NCBI RefSeq assembly: GCF_003026395.1
Contig: NZ_PYOO01000007.1
Coordinates: 113,387-177,386 of the forward strand
Source: Photobacterium iliopiscarium
GTDB lineage: Bacteria > Pseudomonadota > Gammaproteobacteria > Enterobacterales > Vibrionaceae
Direction of reading: 5' to 3'
DNA length: 64,000 nucleotides
The first letter of the stretch is position 1; the number at the start of each line of letters is the position of its first letter. This document shows positions 38,553 through 49,000 of this stretch, one piece after another. The position numbers were made by a program, and so were the translations under genes. The notes beneath the pieces were generated by a model that saw nothing but the letters and a program-made list of their open reading frames with translations, made no database searches and was not told the origin of the DNA.

Positions 38553-41156
38553 ATGACTCAACATAATCTAATACTCGATAACCCACTTTCAACAGAAGAT
38601 CTGATTGCGAAAGATGTCGGCGCGCGTTTACCGACTGGAATGATGGCAAAAGTTATTACCTTTTTAGCTATTTCATGGTCACTGTTTCAATTGTGGATCG
38701 CATCCCCACTGCCTTTTATTATTGGTCTCGGGGTTTTTAATGACACCGAAACTCGCGCTATTCACTTAGCCTTTGCGCTTATTCTTGCCTTTTTAGTCTT
38801 TCCTGCCAGACACTCTTCAGCCACAGATCGAGTGCCTTATAGTGATATTGCTTTAGGGATGATTGCGGCAGCTACCTCATTGTATTTATTTGTTATGTAT
38901 AATGAATTAGCCCAGCGCCCCGGCAGTTTAACCCAATTTGATTTAGTCATTGCGTGTATTGGCTTACCGTTATTACTAGAAGCTGCCCGACGAGTCTTAG
39001 GCCCAGCTTTACCTCTTATTGCACTGGGCTTTATTGGTTATAGTTTTGCGGGCCCTTGGATGCCGGGATTACTCGCCCATCGCGGTGTACAATTTGCTTC
39101 ACTTGCGAATCATCAATGGATCACCACTGAAGGCGTATTTGGAATCGCACTTGGGGTATCCACCAGCTTTGTTTTTTTGTTTGTGCTATTTGGCGCTTTA
39201 CTTGAGCGTGCAGGTGCTGGGCATTATTTTATTCAATTAGCGTTTAGTTTATTAGGTCACCTTCGAGGCGGACCAGCGAAAGCTGCCGTGGTCGCATCGG
39301 GGTTAACAGGCTTAATATCTGGCTCATCAATTGCTAACGTTGTTACAACGGGCACATTTACTATTCCAATGATGCGCAAAGTCGGGTTTAGCAAGGAAAA
39401 AGCAGGCGCAATAGAAGTTGCATCTTCGGTAAACGGGCAAATTATGCCTCCTGTTATGGGCGCTGCGGCTTTTTTAATGGTCGAATATGTCGGCATTCCT
39501 TATATCGACATTATTAAGCATGCATTTTTACCTGCGGCTATTTCATACATTACTCTGCTTTATATTGTTCACTTAGAAGCCCTAAAGTTAGGAATGACCG
39601 CAATTGAACCTAAGCACCATAAACCATGGTTAGTGCGTTTAACCAGTTTTAGTTTTGGGTGTTTGTTGGTCAGTGGTTTTTCGTTAACTATCTATTATGG
39701 CTTAGGATGGATCAAACCGTTATTAGGTAATTATGCAGCTTATGCCATTGGCGGATTATTAATTGCAGTTTATCTCGGTTTACTCAAAGTAGCCGCCACT
39801 CACCCACCATTACCGGCTGATGATCCTGATGCGCCCTTGGATGAATTGCCAAAAACACGCAGCGTCTTATTAGCAGGGTTACATTTTATTTTACCTGTCG
39901 TGGTCTTAGTGTGGTGTTTAATGGTCGAGCGTTTATCTCCAGGACTATCAGCTTTTTGGGGCTCGGTAATGTTGGTTGGTATTATCATCACTCAACGTCC
40001 GCTACTAAGTTTATTACGTAAAGACGGTTATCATTATGGCAATTTCAATGACGGCAAAAATGATCTGATTGAAGCCTTAATTGCAGGCTCACGTAATATG
40101 ATCGGAATAGGTATTGCCACTGCTACCGCGGGAATTATAGTCGGTGCTGTTTCTCAAACAGGTGTGGGGTTAATTCTAGCAGATTTAGTTGAAATGCTAT
40201 CAATGGGCAATTTAATGCTGATGCTAATTTTATCTGCACTATTAAGCCTTATACTTGGTATGGGACTGCCAACTACCGCTAACTATATTGTGGTCTCAAG
40301 CTTATTAGCGCCCGTTATTGTAACGCTAGGTCAGCAAAATGGCTTAATTGTACCGTTAATCGCTGTACATTTGTTTGTGTTCTACTTTGGCATTATGGCC
40401 GATGTAACTCCTCCAGTTGGGTTAGCCTCATTTGCCGCTGCTGCCGTATCAAAAGGCGATCCAATAAAAACCGGTATCACAGCGTTTTATTACAGCTTAC
40501 GAACCGCCGCATTACCGTTTTTATTTATCTTTAATACTGATTTATTACTGATCGATGTCACTGTAACCCATGGCATTATTATCTTTATTATTGCAACCAT
40601 TGCGATGCTTATTTTTGCGATGGCAACCCAAGGCTGGTTTATTACTCGTAATCGTTGGTATGAAAATATCGCGTTATTATTGATCTCATTTACTCTATTT
40701 CGTCCCGGTTTTTGGCAAGACTTAATAGTGGATCCTTTTCAAAATATCGCGCCAACACACTTAGTAAAAACCCTTGATACTCTACCTGCTGGCAATGTTA
40801 TTCGAATGCGAATGGCTGGTGAAGATGCGATTGGTAAACACCGAGAGTTTAGCGTGTTATTTACCGTTCCTAAGGGGGATACTGGCCAACAAAAACTGAC
40901 AAATATTGGCATTGAAACCTATCAAAGCCAAGGCAAGACATTGATTGACATGGTAACTTTTGGCAGCCCTGCCGCTAAAGAACAATTACAATTTGATGAA
41001 CAGATTCTCGACATTAGAGTCCCAGTAAAACGCTGGCGTAAAGAATGGTTTTGGCTACCTGCAATATTATTATTTGGAATAATAATTCAAAATCAGCGTC
41101 GACGTTTACTGTCAGCACCAGTAGCAAAAACACCACAAAGATCCGCCATCGTATAA
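38553..41156 (+). CDS. TRAP transporter fused (4TM/12TM) permease with C-terminal DUF3394-like domain
   Basis: 867 residues. The N-terminal four-helix DctQ-like part is fused to the DctM part, as in TAXI systems; GMGLPTTANYIVVSSLLAP and GIMADVTPPVGLASFAAAAV are DctM signatures. The last 150 residues after the membrane domain (VIRMRMAGEDAIGKHREFSV) match the DUF3394-like tail seen on such permeases. Uptake is driven by a sodium or proton gradient. It forms one unit with the binding protein; a bidirectional terminator follows. Confidence 0.93.
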   Translation: MTQHNLILDNPLSTEDLIAKDVGARLPTGMMAKVITFLAISWSLFQLWIASPLPFIIGLGVFNDTETRAIHLAFALILAFLVFPARHSSATDRVPYSDIALGMIAAATSLYLFVMYNELAQRPGSLTQFDLVIACIGLPLLLEAARRVLGPALPLIALGFIGYSFAGPWMPGLLAHRGVQFASLANHQWITTEGVFGIALGVSTSFVFLFVLFGALLERAGAGHYFIQLAFSLLGHLRGGPAKAAVVASGLTGLISGSSIANVVTTGTFTIPMMRKVGFSKEKAGAIEVASSVNGQIMPPVMGAAAFLMVEYVGIPYIDIIKHAFLPAAISYITLLYIVHLEALKLGMTAIEPKHHKPWLVRLTSFSFGCLLVSGFSLTIYYGLGWIKPLLGNYAAYAIGGLLIAVYLGLLKVAATHPPLPADDPDAPLDELPKTRSVLLAGLHFILPVVVLVWCLMVERLSPGLSAFWGSVMLVGIIITQRPLLSLLRKDGYHYGNFNDGKNDLIEALIAGSRNMIGIGIATATAGIIVGAVSQTGVGLILADLVEMLSMGNLMLMLILSALLSLILGMGLPTTANYIVVSSLLAPVIVTLGQQNGLIVPLIAVHLFVFYFGIMADVTPPVGLASFAAAAVSKGDPIKTGITAFYYSLRTAALPFLFIFNTDLLLIDVTVTHGIIIFIIATIAMLIFAMATQGWFITRNRWYENIALLLISFTLFRPGFWQDLIVDPFQNIAPTHLVKTLDTLPAGNVIRMRMAGEDAIGKHREFSVLFTVPKGDTGQQKLTNIGIETYQSQGKTLIDMVTFGSPAAKEQLQFDEQILDIRVPVKRWRKEWFWLPAILLFGIIIQNQRRRLLSAPVAKTPQRSAIV

Positions 41157-41158
41157 AC

Positions 41159-41186
41159 AAAAAAAGCCGATCATCTGATCGGCTTT
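41159..41186. terminator. Bidirectional terminator between the TRAP permease and lgt
   Basis: AAAAAAGCCGATCA-TC-TGATCGGCTTT hairpin, A-rich on one side and T-rich on the other, between convergent genes. Confidence 0.9.
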
Positions 41187-41212
41187 CTATTGTCTATTTT
41201 TAAAGTATTAGA

Positions 41213-42013
41213 TTAGCTATTTTTAGCGTGTTGTAAACGACGTTCTCTTTGGCCTTTAATCACCAAATAGATGCCCACTAAAATAAATGGAATACTTAAT
41301 AACTGACCGGTATTAATCACCATATCGGTTGAGTAATCCGCTTGGTGTACTTTAATAAATTCTAGTAAGAATCGTACTGTCATCACCAAGACTAAGAACC
41401 AACCCAACAGCAATCCTTTATACTTACCGATATCGGTTTTTCTATATAAAGCAAATAATAAGAAGAATATTGCTAAGTAAGAAAAGCCTTCATAAAGCAT
41501 AACTGGATGACGTGGTATTAAATCAACACGTTCAAACACAACCGCCCATGGCAAATTACTTGGGGTGCCTAAGATTTCCGAGTTAAAGAAATTACCAAAA
41601 CGGACAAAGAAACCAAACAATGCGGTTGCTATTGCTAATCGATCAAGAAGCCACATACGGTCAATAGCATACTTTTTACTATAATAGTAAACCGCAATGA
41701 TTAAACCTAAACCACCACCATGACTGGCAAGTCCACCTTCCCACACAGCAAAGATTTTCGCTGGATGTGCCCAGTAGTAATCTGGATCGTAGAACACCAC
41801 ATGAAATAATCGAGCGCCAACAATGATACCGACCACGGCATACATAAGTAATGAATCTAAGCTTTCAATTGGCTTATTTTCACGTTCATAAATTGACTTC
41901 ATAACTTGGAAGCCAAACGTAATAGCGAGCGCAAATAGCACGCCATACCAATGTATCTTTAAACCAAAGAATGACACTAGTATTGGATTAACATCCCAAA
42001 CAAAATGATTCAA
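41213..42013 (-). CDS. lgt: Prolipoprotein diacylglyceryl transferase, non-canonical type
   Basis: 266 residues, shorter than the roughly 290 of enterobacterial Lgt. Seven membrane segments. Key family residues are present: IHWYG, GARLFHV, WEGGLASHGG and the signature FVRFGNFFNSEILG (Arg, Asn, Glu), then RHPVMLYEG. It attaches diacylglycerol to the lipobox Cys of prolipoproteins. The FNSEI and RHPVMLYE wording, with VWDVNPILVSFFGLKIHWYG at the start, resembles Bacteroidota Lgt more than the ptsP-thyA-linked gammaproteobacterial enzyme, so this is probably a second, transferred copy. Single gene. Confidence 0.9.
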   Translation of the reverse strand: MNHFVWDVNPILVSFFGLKIHWYGVLFALAITFGFQVMKSIYERENKPIESLDSLLMYAVVGIIVGARLFHVVFYDPDYYWAHPAKIFAVWEGGLASHGGGLGLIIAVYYYSKKYAIDRMWLLDRLAIATALFGFFVRFGNFFNSEILGTPSNLPWAVVFERVDLIPRHPVMLYEGFSYLAIFFLLFALYRKTDIGKYKGLLLGWFLVLVMTVRFLLEFIKVHQADYSTDMVINTGQLLSIPFILVGIYLVIKGQRERRLQHAKNS

Positions 42014-42311
42014 ACAAGATTACCTTCTGAGTGAACAATAGCCAAAAATAATAAATGCTATCGATAATGATTACAGATTAGCAAGAAAAACCAGTGGGGT
42101 GAATAAACCGCAGCTTAATTTATCAAACTATTTATGATAAATACGGTTAATAATACAGCACAAAAAAAGCACTGAGCAATATAGTAAACATATTAACGCA
42201 CTATATTTGTCATTTTATGCGCTAACTACCCCGTTAAATAACAATTAATACTTGACCTCAAACTACAATTATCGCATATAATAATAACTTAACTTTAATT
42301 AAAGGCTCAAG
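42014..42311 (+). promoter_or_regulatory. Promoter with 19-base spacer ahead of the copper block
   Basis: Within this otherwise empty 298-base stretch lie -35 TTGACC (42252-42257) and a perfect -10 TATAAT (42277-42282) separated by 19 bases. A 19-base spacer is the hallmark of MerR-family (CueR-like) activation, fitting the metal genes downstream, though no clear CueR dyad is visible between the elements. Confidence 0.6.
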
Positions 42312-42704
42312 ATGTATATTAAACGTCTTCGCACAATTTGGATTACAAGCTTTACGCTTATAGCATTATTGCTATCAAGTGTTGCTTCCAGTGCGCCTTT
42401 AATGTCGATAAAAATGCTCAGCATGAATAATTCAATGATGGTAATGTCATCAACGATGGATTGCTGTGATGATGAATCAATGACATCTCATGAACATCAT
42501 CAAGCACAACAATCGGCAGCACATTGCGATAAAATGGGTGGCGTTGATAATTGTTGCTCTATCGCATGTTTAAGTAATATTGCTTTTCTCCCGAGCCAAT
42601 TTGAAAACTTATTCCAGCCATCAAATCTGACGCTCATCGCTATAGAAAAAACACACCAATTAAATACTACCACGCCAACGTTATATCGCCCTCCAATAGC
42701 ATAA
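42312..42704 (+). CDS. Small secreted Cys/His/Met-rich protein, probably copper related
   Basis: 130 residues. Signal peptide or anchor to about residue 28 (LLLSSVASSA). The mature part has Met-rich stretches (MSIKMLSMNNSMMVMSSTM), then CC at 51-52, a His cluster HEHH, Cys72, CC at 81-82 and Cys86, and ends TLYRPPIA. This composition recalls CopL/DUF2946-like proteins that bind copper in the periplasm. It is the first gene downstream of the 19-base-spacer promoter and precedes the efflux genes by 223 bases. Confidence 0.7.
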   Translation: MYIKRLRTIWITSFTLIALLLSSVASSAPLMSIKMLSMNNSMMVMSSTMDCCDDESMTSHEHHQAQQSAAHCDKMGGVDNCCSIACLSNIAFLPSQFENLFQPSNLTLIAIEKTHQLNTTTPTLYRPPIA

Positions 42705-42927
42705 ATCCGTTTAATCTATTTTTACTCACGACATCATTATTGTCCGTGATAGATTAATTGTATCTTATGATCTGTATTTAATTATTTTGCAGCAGATCTA
42801 AGATCACCATAAGCCTTATTTAATTCAATGACTGTTCTAAACCGTTATTACTTAATTAACTACGTAATAATAATTAGATCATCACTTATATTGTTTTATA
42901 TTCGCTTGTGGAAGATTGGATTACGTT

Positions 42928-44310
42928 ATGAACGTTACAACTTCTATGTTAGTGCTGATTGCCAGTGCTAGCGCGATAACACCGGTAACACTGCTTGCGT
43001 CACCATTAACAACTGCGTCGGAAAAAACTGAGCAATCGCAACAATTGACACAACTGATCACTAAAGCGATTAAAAACGATGCCAATATGGCGCAAATTAG
43101 TGCTCAACAGCGTGCAATGCAAGAAACCAGTTTAGGTACTAACAGCTTACCTGATCCCAAATTAAAACTGGGGGTCGGTGGTTTGCCAACGGACAGTTTT
43201 TCTCTAAACACTGATCCAATGACCACATTATCGATTGGTTTAATGCAACAATTTGACCGTGGCGACACCCTTGATTTACAACAACAAAAAGGTGATATCC
43301 AAGCAACAGCTATTGGTATTCAACATGCGGTTCGTGAACTTGATATTACCAATAAAATGACCCAATTATGGTTAGAATTAGGCTATCAACAATCCGTTTA
43401 TCGCACCTTACAACGTAACCACCGCCTTGTAACGGAATTAGCCAACTTCACCAAGACTAACTACGCTATCGGTAGCGGTGAAGCACAAGATTTACTCCAA
43501 GTTCAACTGCAAGTCGTCAAAATAGAAGACAAATTACAAACAAACCTACAAACACAACATCGTATCATGGCACAGTTGTCTGAATGGCTGGGCGCTGATT
43601 GGCTTACAACGCAAACAATAATCAAAGCATCAAACCAGTTATCTTGGCAACATCTTAACCAATTAATGCCGCGTTTAACCGCCACTACCCAACATTATTC
43701 ATTACTGAAACAACACCCACTGGTACTTATTGCCAATAGTGCTATTTCTGCAAATGAAACCCAAGTCGCCATTAGCCAACAAGCCTATAAACCTCAATTT
43801 GGCATTGAAGTTATGTATGCCTCTCGCCAAGCCAATGGTATGTCTGGCAAACCAGCCTCTGATCTGGTGAGTGCCTATCTCACCATGGATCTGCCGCTGT
43901 TTACAGATAACCGTCAAGATCACCATTATGCGGCTGCGCAATATCAAGTGGGAGCGGCAAAATCACAACGTGATCTATTGCTCAATCAAATGAACGCCAA
44001 GGTAAATGCCTTATTGGTTGAACGTGATAATTTAAGCCAGCGCTTATCGCGTTATACAACCACCCTTCTGACTCAAGCTAAAGCACGTACACAAGCTGTA
44101 GAACGGGGCTATCAAAATAATACGGCGCAGTTTAATAATGTGATCACCGCAGCCACTGATGAGCTTTCCTTAGTCATTGAACAAGCACGGATTATTACCG
44201 ACTTAAACATTACTAACAGCAATTTAGCCTCATTAATCAATGGTTTTGATGTTCAACCACAATCGTTGCAGCTTCAGCATTCAACAACCATCAATAATAA
44301 TAATCAATAA
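42928..44310 (+). CDS. cusC: Outer-membrane efflux channel, CusC/TolC family
   Basis: 460 residues from the ATG; a TTG four codons earlier is an alternative start. Signal-like N-terminus ending TLLASP. Two TolC-type OEP repeats rich in long helices (NKMTQLWLELGYQQSVYRTL, TNSNLASLINGF). SLPDPKLKLGVGGLPTDSF is typical of the metal-RND outer-membrane partners. With the next two genes it forms a tripartite copper/silver exporter across the envelope. Confidence 0.88.
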   Translation: MNVTTSMLVLIASASAITPVTLLASPLTTASEKTEQSQQLTQLITKAIKNDANMAQISAQQRAMQETSLGTNSLPDPKLKLGVGGLPTDSFSLNTDPMTTLSIGLMQQFDRGDTLDLQQQKGDIQATAIGIQHAVRELDITNKMTQLWLELGYQQSVYRTLQRNHRLVTELANFTKTNYAIGSGEAQDLLQVQLQVVKIEDKLQTNLQTQHRIMAQLSEWLGADWLTTQTIIKASNQLSWQHLNQLMPRLTATTQHYSLLKQHPLVLIANSAISANETQVAISQQAYKPQFGIEVMYASRQANGMSGKPASDLVSAYLTMDLPLFTDNRQDHHYAAAQYQVGAAKSQRDLLLNQMNAKVNALLVERDNLSQRLSRYTTTLLTQAKARTQAVERGYQNNTAQFNNVITAATDELSLVIEQARIITDLNITNSNLASLINGFDVQPQSLQLQHSTTINNNNQ

Positions 44311-44322
44311 GTAGGTAATACC

Positions 44323-46035
44323 ATGACGTCAAAAAATACGCTCAAAATTGCGACAGTTGCCTTACTTATTGGTGCTGCTATTGGTGTAACTATTACACAT
44401 TATCTATCGCGTCATTCAACATCAATGACCACAGCTGAAACAACAACGACCAATAATGATCCGCTATATTGGGTGGCCCCAATGGATCCTAATTACCAAC
44501 GTGATAAACCGGGTAAATCACCAATGGGCATGGATCTCATTCCTGTTTATGCGGAAAAAACCACAGCAAAAGAAAATGTTGCAGGTACGGTAATTATTGA
44601 TGCTGCGGTTGAAAATAACTTAGGTGTAAAAACAGCAGCAGTTATTAAGCAAAAACTTGAACCCAAAATAAATACCATCGGTTATGTTGCTTTTGATGAA
44701 AGTCATCTTTGGCAAACTAATATTCGAGTCAGTGGTTGGGTTCAAAAATTATACGTCAATGCTGTCGGTGAACAGGTACATAAAGGCGATGTGTTATTTA
44801 CCCTTTATTCGCCTGAATTAGTTAAATCTCAGCAAGAATTACTTAATGCTTATCGCACTGGTCGTAGTGGTTTAATGCAAGGTGCCCGTGATCGTTTAGC
44901 CGCACTTGGGGTCGACAAACAACAAATTAAACACATTATCAAAACGGGGAAAGCAACGAAGACCATCGAAGTCAAAGCTATCGCTGATGGTGTTATTGCA
45001 AGTTTAAATATTCGTGAAGGTGGGTATTTATCACCCGCACAAGCCGCTATTAGTGCTGGGCCTCTTAATGAAGTCTGGGTTAATGCTGAAATCTTTGAAC
45101 GCCAAGCACATTGGATAACCACTGACAGTAAAGCCACCATGACATTAGATGCGATCCCCGGCCAACAATGGCAAGGCAAAGTTGATTATGTTTACCCTAT
45201 TCTAGATCCCAAAACACGTACATTACGGATGCGGTTAAAGTTTGCTAACCATAATGAGCAATTAAAACCCAATATGTTCGCCAACATCACCCTAACCCCG
45301 ATAACCGAAAAAGCCGTTCTCACTATCCCGACTCAAGCCGTGATTCGATCAGGCAATATGACCCGCGTTGTACTCGCTGAAGGTAATGGAAAATACCGAT
45401 CAGTAAAGATCCGTATTGGTCGTGAAGCCGATAATCTCGTGGAAGTTATCGCAGGATTAACGACCGCAGATCGTATTGTCACGTCAGCACAATTTATGCT
45501 TGATTCAGAATCAAATAAAACGGCTGATCTCTCACGTATTAATGGTGTCGATAAAGCAACCGCCGTCACTTGGGCTCAAGGAGAGATCACTGCGATCAAT
45601 GCTGATCAAACAATATTAACCATCAACCACCAGCCCGTCAGTGCTTGGAATTGGCCTGCGATGACGATGGATTTTAATATTGATAAAAATATAAAAATTA
45701 AAGACTTAGTAGTTGGTCAACAGATTAAATTTGAGCTACAAAAAACAGCAGATAATCAATATAACATCATTGATTATAAAAAACAGAAGCACAATATAGC
45801 TAATGAAGTATGGGTAAACGGTGATATCTCAATGTTAATGCCTGCATTTAATATGATCACGGTTAACCACCAAGCAGTACCTGAATGGAAATGGCCTGCG
45901 GGTGAAATGAATTTTACTGTCGACGATAGTATTGCATTAACCGATCTTAAACAGGGGCAATCGATTCGGTTTAAGCTGATTAAAAATGGCAGTGATTACA
46001 CTCTGCAAGATATTAAACCAATGGAGAATAAATAA
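44323..46035 (+). CDS. cusB: RND periplasmic adaptor CusB with two C-terminal CusF-like domains
   Basis: 570 residues. One N-terminal membrane anchor; heavy-metal-binding motif WVAPMDPNYQRDKPGKSPMG (50-69) and GMDLIPVY; then the HlyD/CusB barrel-sandwich and beta-barrel domains (about 95-400). Two CusF-like domains follow. Domain 1 (about 418-490) has His436, Trp444, Met447 and Met449, matching the CusF Cu(I)/Ag(I) set His36, Trp44, Met47 and Met49. Domain 2 (about 494-565) keeps His516, Trp524 and Met529 but has Gly527 in place of the first Met. The fusion replaces a separate CusF. Stop and cusA start overlap by one base. Confidence 0.93.
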   Translation: MTSKNTLKIATVALLIGAAIGVTITHYLSRHSTSMTTAETTTTNNDPLYWVAPMDPNYQRDKPGKSPMGMDLIPVYAEKTTAKENVAGTVIIDAAVENNLGVKTAAVIKQKLEPKINTIGYVAFDESHLWQTNIRVSGWVQKLYVNAVGEQVHKGDVLFTLYSPELVKSQQELLNAYRTGRSGLMQGARDRLAALGVDKQQIKHIIKTGKATKTIEVKAIADGVIASLNIREGGYLSPAQAAISAGPLNEVWVNAEIFERQAHWITTDSKATMTLDAIPGQQWQGKVDYVYPILDPKTRTLRMRLKFANHNEQLKPNMFANITLTPITEKAVLTIPTQAVIRSGNMTRVVLAEGNGKYRSVKIRIGREADNLVEVIAGLTTADRIVTSAQFMLDSESNKTADLSRINGVDKATAVTWAQGEITAINADQTILTINHQPVSAWNWPAMTMDFNIDKNIKIKDLVVGQQIKFELQKTADNQYNIIDYKKQKHNIANEVWVNGDISMLMPAFNMITVNHQAVPEWKWPAGEMNFTVDDSIALTDLKQGQSIRFKLIKNGSDYTLQDIKPMENK

Positions 46036-49000
46036 TGATCCCTGCTATTATTCGTTGGTCAATCAATAACCGTTTATTGGTATTAATTGCGGCCTTATTT
46101 TTAACCATTGCTGGCTTATACAGCGTTAAAAATACCCCCGTCGATGCCCTGCCGGATCTGTCTGATGTTCAAGTCATCATTAAGACCAGTTACCCAGGTC
46201 AAGCACCACAAGTGGTCGAAGATCAAGTCACTTACCCATTAACAACAGCCATGTTAGCCGTACCGGGCGCTGAAACGGTCCGTGGCTATTCTTTCTTTGG
46301 CGATTCCTATGTCTATATTATCTTTAATGATAAGACTGACATGTATTGGGCTCGCTCTCGTGTACTTGAATATTTAAGCCAAGTTGCACCTAAGTTACCC
46401 GCCAATGCAAAACCAACCTTAGGCCCAGATGCGACTGGGGTTGGCTGGATTTATAGTTATGTATTACAAGATAAAACAGGTAAGCATGATTTAGCCGAAT
46501 TACGTAGTTTACAAGATTGGTTTCTAAAGTATGAACTTCAAACTGTTGCAGGTGTTTCTGAAGTTGCAACCGTTGGTGGCATGGTCAAACAATACCAAGT
46601 TCAAATCGATCCGTCCAAACTACGGGCCTATAACCTCACGTTACAGCAAGTAAATATGGCGATTCAAAACGGTAACCAAGAAACCGGTGCTTCCGTTATT
46701 GAAATGGCTGAAGCCGAACATATGGTGCGTACTACAGGTTATTTAACCAATATCGAGGACATAAAATCACTGCCATTAAAAGTAACCGAAAATGGTACGC
46801 CACTGTTACTCGGGGATATTGCAGATATTAACATTGGTCCGCAAATGCGCCGGGGTATTTCTGAATTTAATGGTGAAGGTGAGGCTGTCGGTGGTGTTAT
46901 TGTGATGCGCTTTGGCGAAAATGCCAGTCAAGTCATCGCCAACATCAAAACTAAACTGGCACAGTTACAACAAGGCTTACCAGCAGGTGTTGAGATTGTA
47001 GCCACTTATGATCGCTCAACATTAATTGACCATGCGGTGAAGAATCTGTGGCAAAAACTCGCAGAAGAATTCCTTGTGGTTGCCATCGTCTGTGCACTAT
47101 TTCTATTCCACATTCGTTCTTCATTAGTAATAGCGATTAGCTTACCGATTGGTATTTTATCTGCTTTTATCATCATGCATTGGCAAGGTATTAATGCCAA
47201 TATCATGTCACTAGGCGGTATTGCTATTGCAATCGGTGCAATGGTTGACGGTGCAATTGTAATGATAGAAAACGTGCATAAACACATTGAACGTACCCCA
47301 CTTACCGATGAAAACCGTTGGCAAGTGATAGGTAAAGCGGCAGAAGAAGTTGGTACACCCTTGTTCTTCTCATTACTGATCATTACCTTAAGTTTTGTTC
47401 CCGTGTTCGCGCTCGAAGGACAAGAAGGCAAGATGTTCTCACCATTAGCATCAACTAAAACCTACGCTATGGCAGCAGCGGCTGGTTTAGCGATTACTCT
47501 AGTCCCCGTATTAATGGGCTATTTTGTTCGCGGTAAAATTTTACCTGAACATAAAAACCCCGTGAACCGTGCTGTGATTGCACTTTACCGTCCATTATTG
47601 AATGTAAGTCTTAAGTTTCCAAAAACAATCATCGTTATTGCGGTGTGTTTAATGGCTTCTTCGTACTACCCATTAACGAAACTTGGCAGTGAATTTATTC
47701 CACCGTTAGACGAAGGTGATTTGATGTATATGCCAACCACCTATCCGGGGATCTCTATCGGTAAGGCTCGTCAGTTATTACAACAAACCAATAAACTGAT
47801 TAAAACAGTTCCAGAAGTCGCTACGGTTTGGGGCAAAGTGGGTCGAGCAGATACAGCAACCGATCCTGCACCATTAACCATGATAGAAACAGTGATCCAA
47901 TTCAAGCCACGAGATCAATGGCGAAAAGGTGTTACCACTGAGTCTTTACGCAAACAATTAGATAAATTGATCCAATTCCCAGGATTAACTAACGCATGGG
48001 TGATGCCGATCAAAACCCGTATTGATATGTTAGCGACGGGCATCAAAACTCCTATTGGGATCAAAATCGCAGGTCCAGATCTAAAGGTTATCGAAAAGAT
48101 CGGTGCAGAACTTGAACCTATTCTAAAAAACATTAAGGGAACAACTTCGGTTTATGCCGAACGTGTTGCAGGTGGGCGTTATATCACGGTTGATATTAAT
48201 CGCCGCCAAGCTGCACGTTATGGATTAGCCATTAAAGATATTCAGCAAATAGTCTCTACCGCGGTTGGTGGAATGAATGTAGGTGAAACCATTGAAGGCT
48301 TAGAACGTTATCCGATTAATGTTCGTTATCCGCAATCCTACCGTGATTCAGCCGCGAAATTAAAAGATCTGCCATTAATTACCCCCAATGGTGCCCGTAT
48401 CGCACTGGCTGATGTTGCAGATATTCGTTACGAAGATGGACCACCAATGATCAAAACTGAAAATGCACGTCCAAATGGATGGGTTTTTGTCGATATTGAT
48501 CAACGAGATTTAGGTTCTTACGTTACCGAAGCACAGCAAGTGGTAGCGAAACAATTAAAACTGCCCGCAGGTTATTCATTAGCATGGTCTGGTCAGTATG
48601 AATATATGGAACGCGCAAAAGCCCGTTTGAGTATTGTTACCCCAATTACTCTTGCCATTATTATGCTGCTGCTTTATTTCAGTTTCCGCCGCGTGCAAGA
48701 AGTCTTCATTATTATGGCTACCCTACCATTAGCGATGGTGGGTGGTTTATGGTTGATGTTCATGCTTGGATTTAATTTCTCAATTGCTGTTGGCGTTGGC
48801 TTTATCGCGCTCTCTGGTGTCGCGGTTGAAATTGGCGTGATTATGTTGGTGTACTTAAATCAGTCATGGGCATTTAAAAAACAGGATGCACAAGAGCAAC
48901 AACGTGCATTAACCGCTGCTGATTTACAACAAGCGATCAGTGAAGGGGCTGGATTACGTGTACGCCCAGTAATGATGACTGTCTTAACCGTTATCATTGG

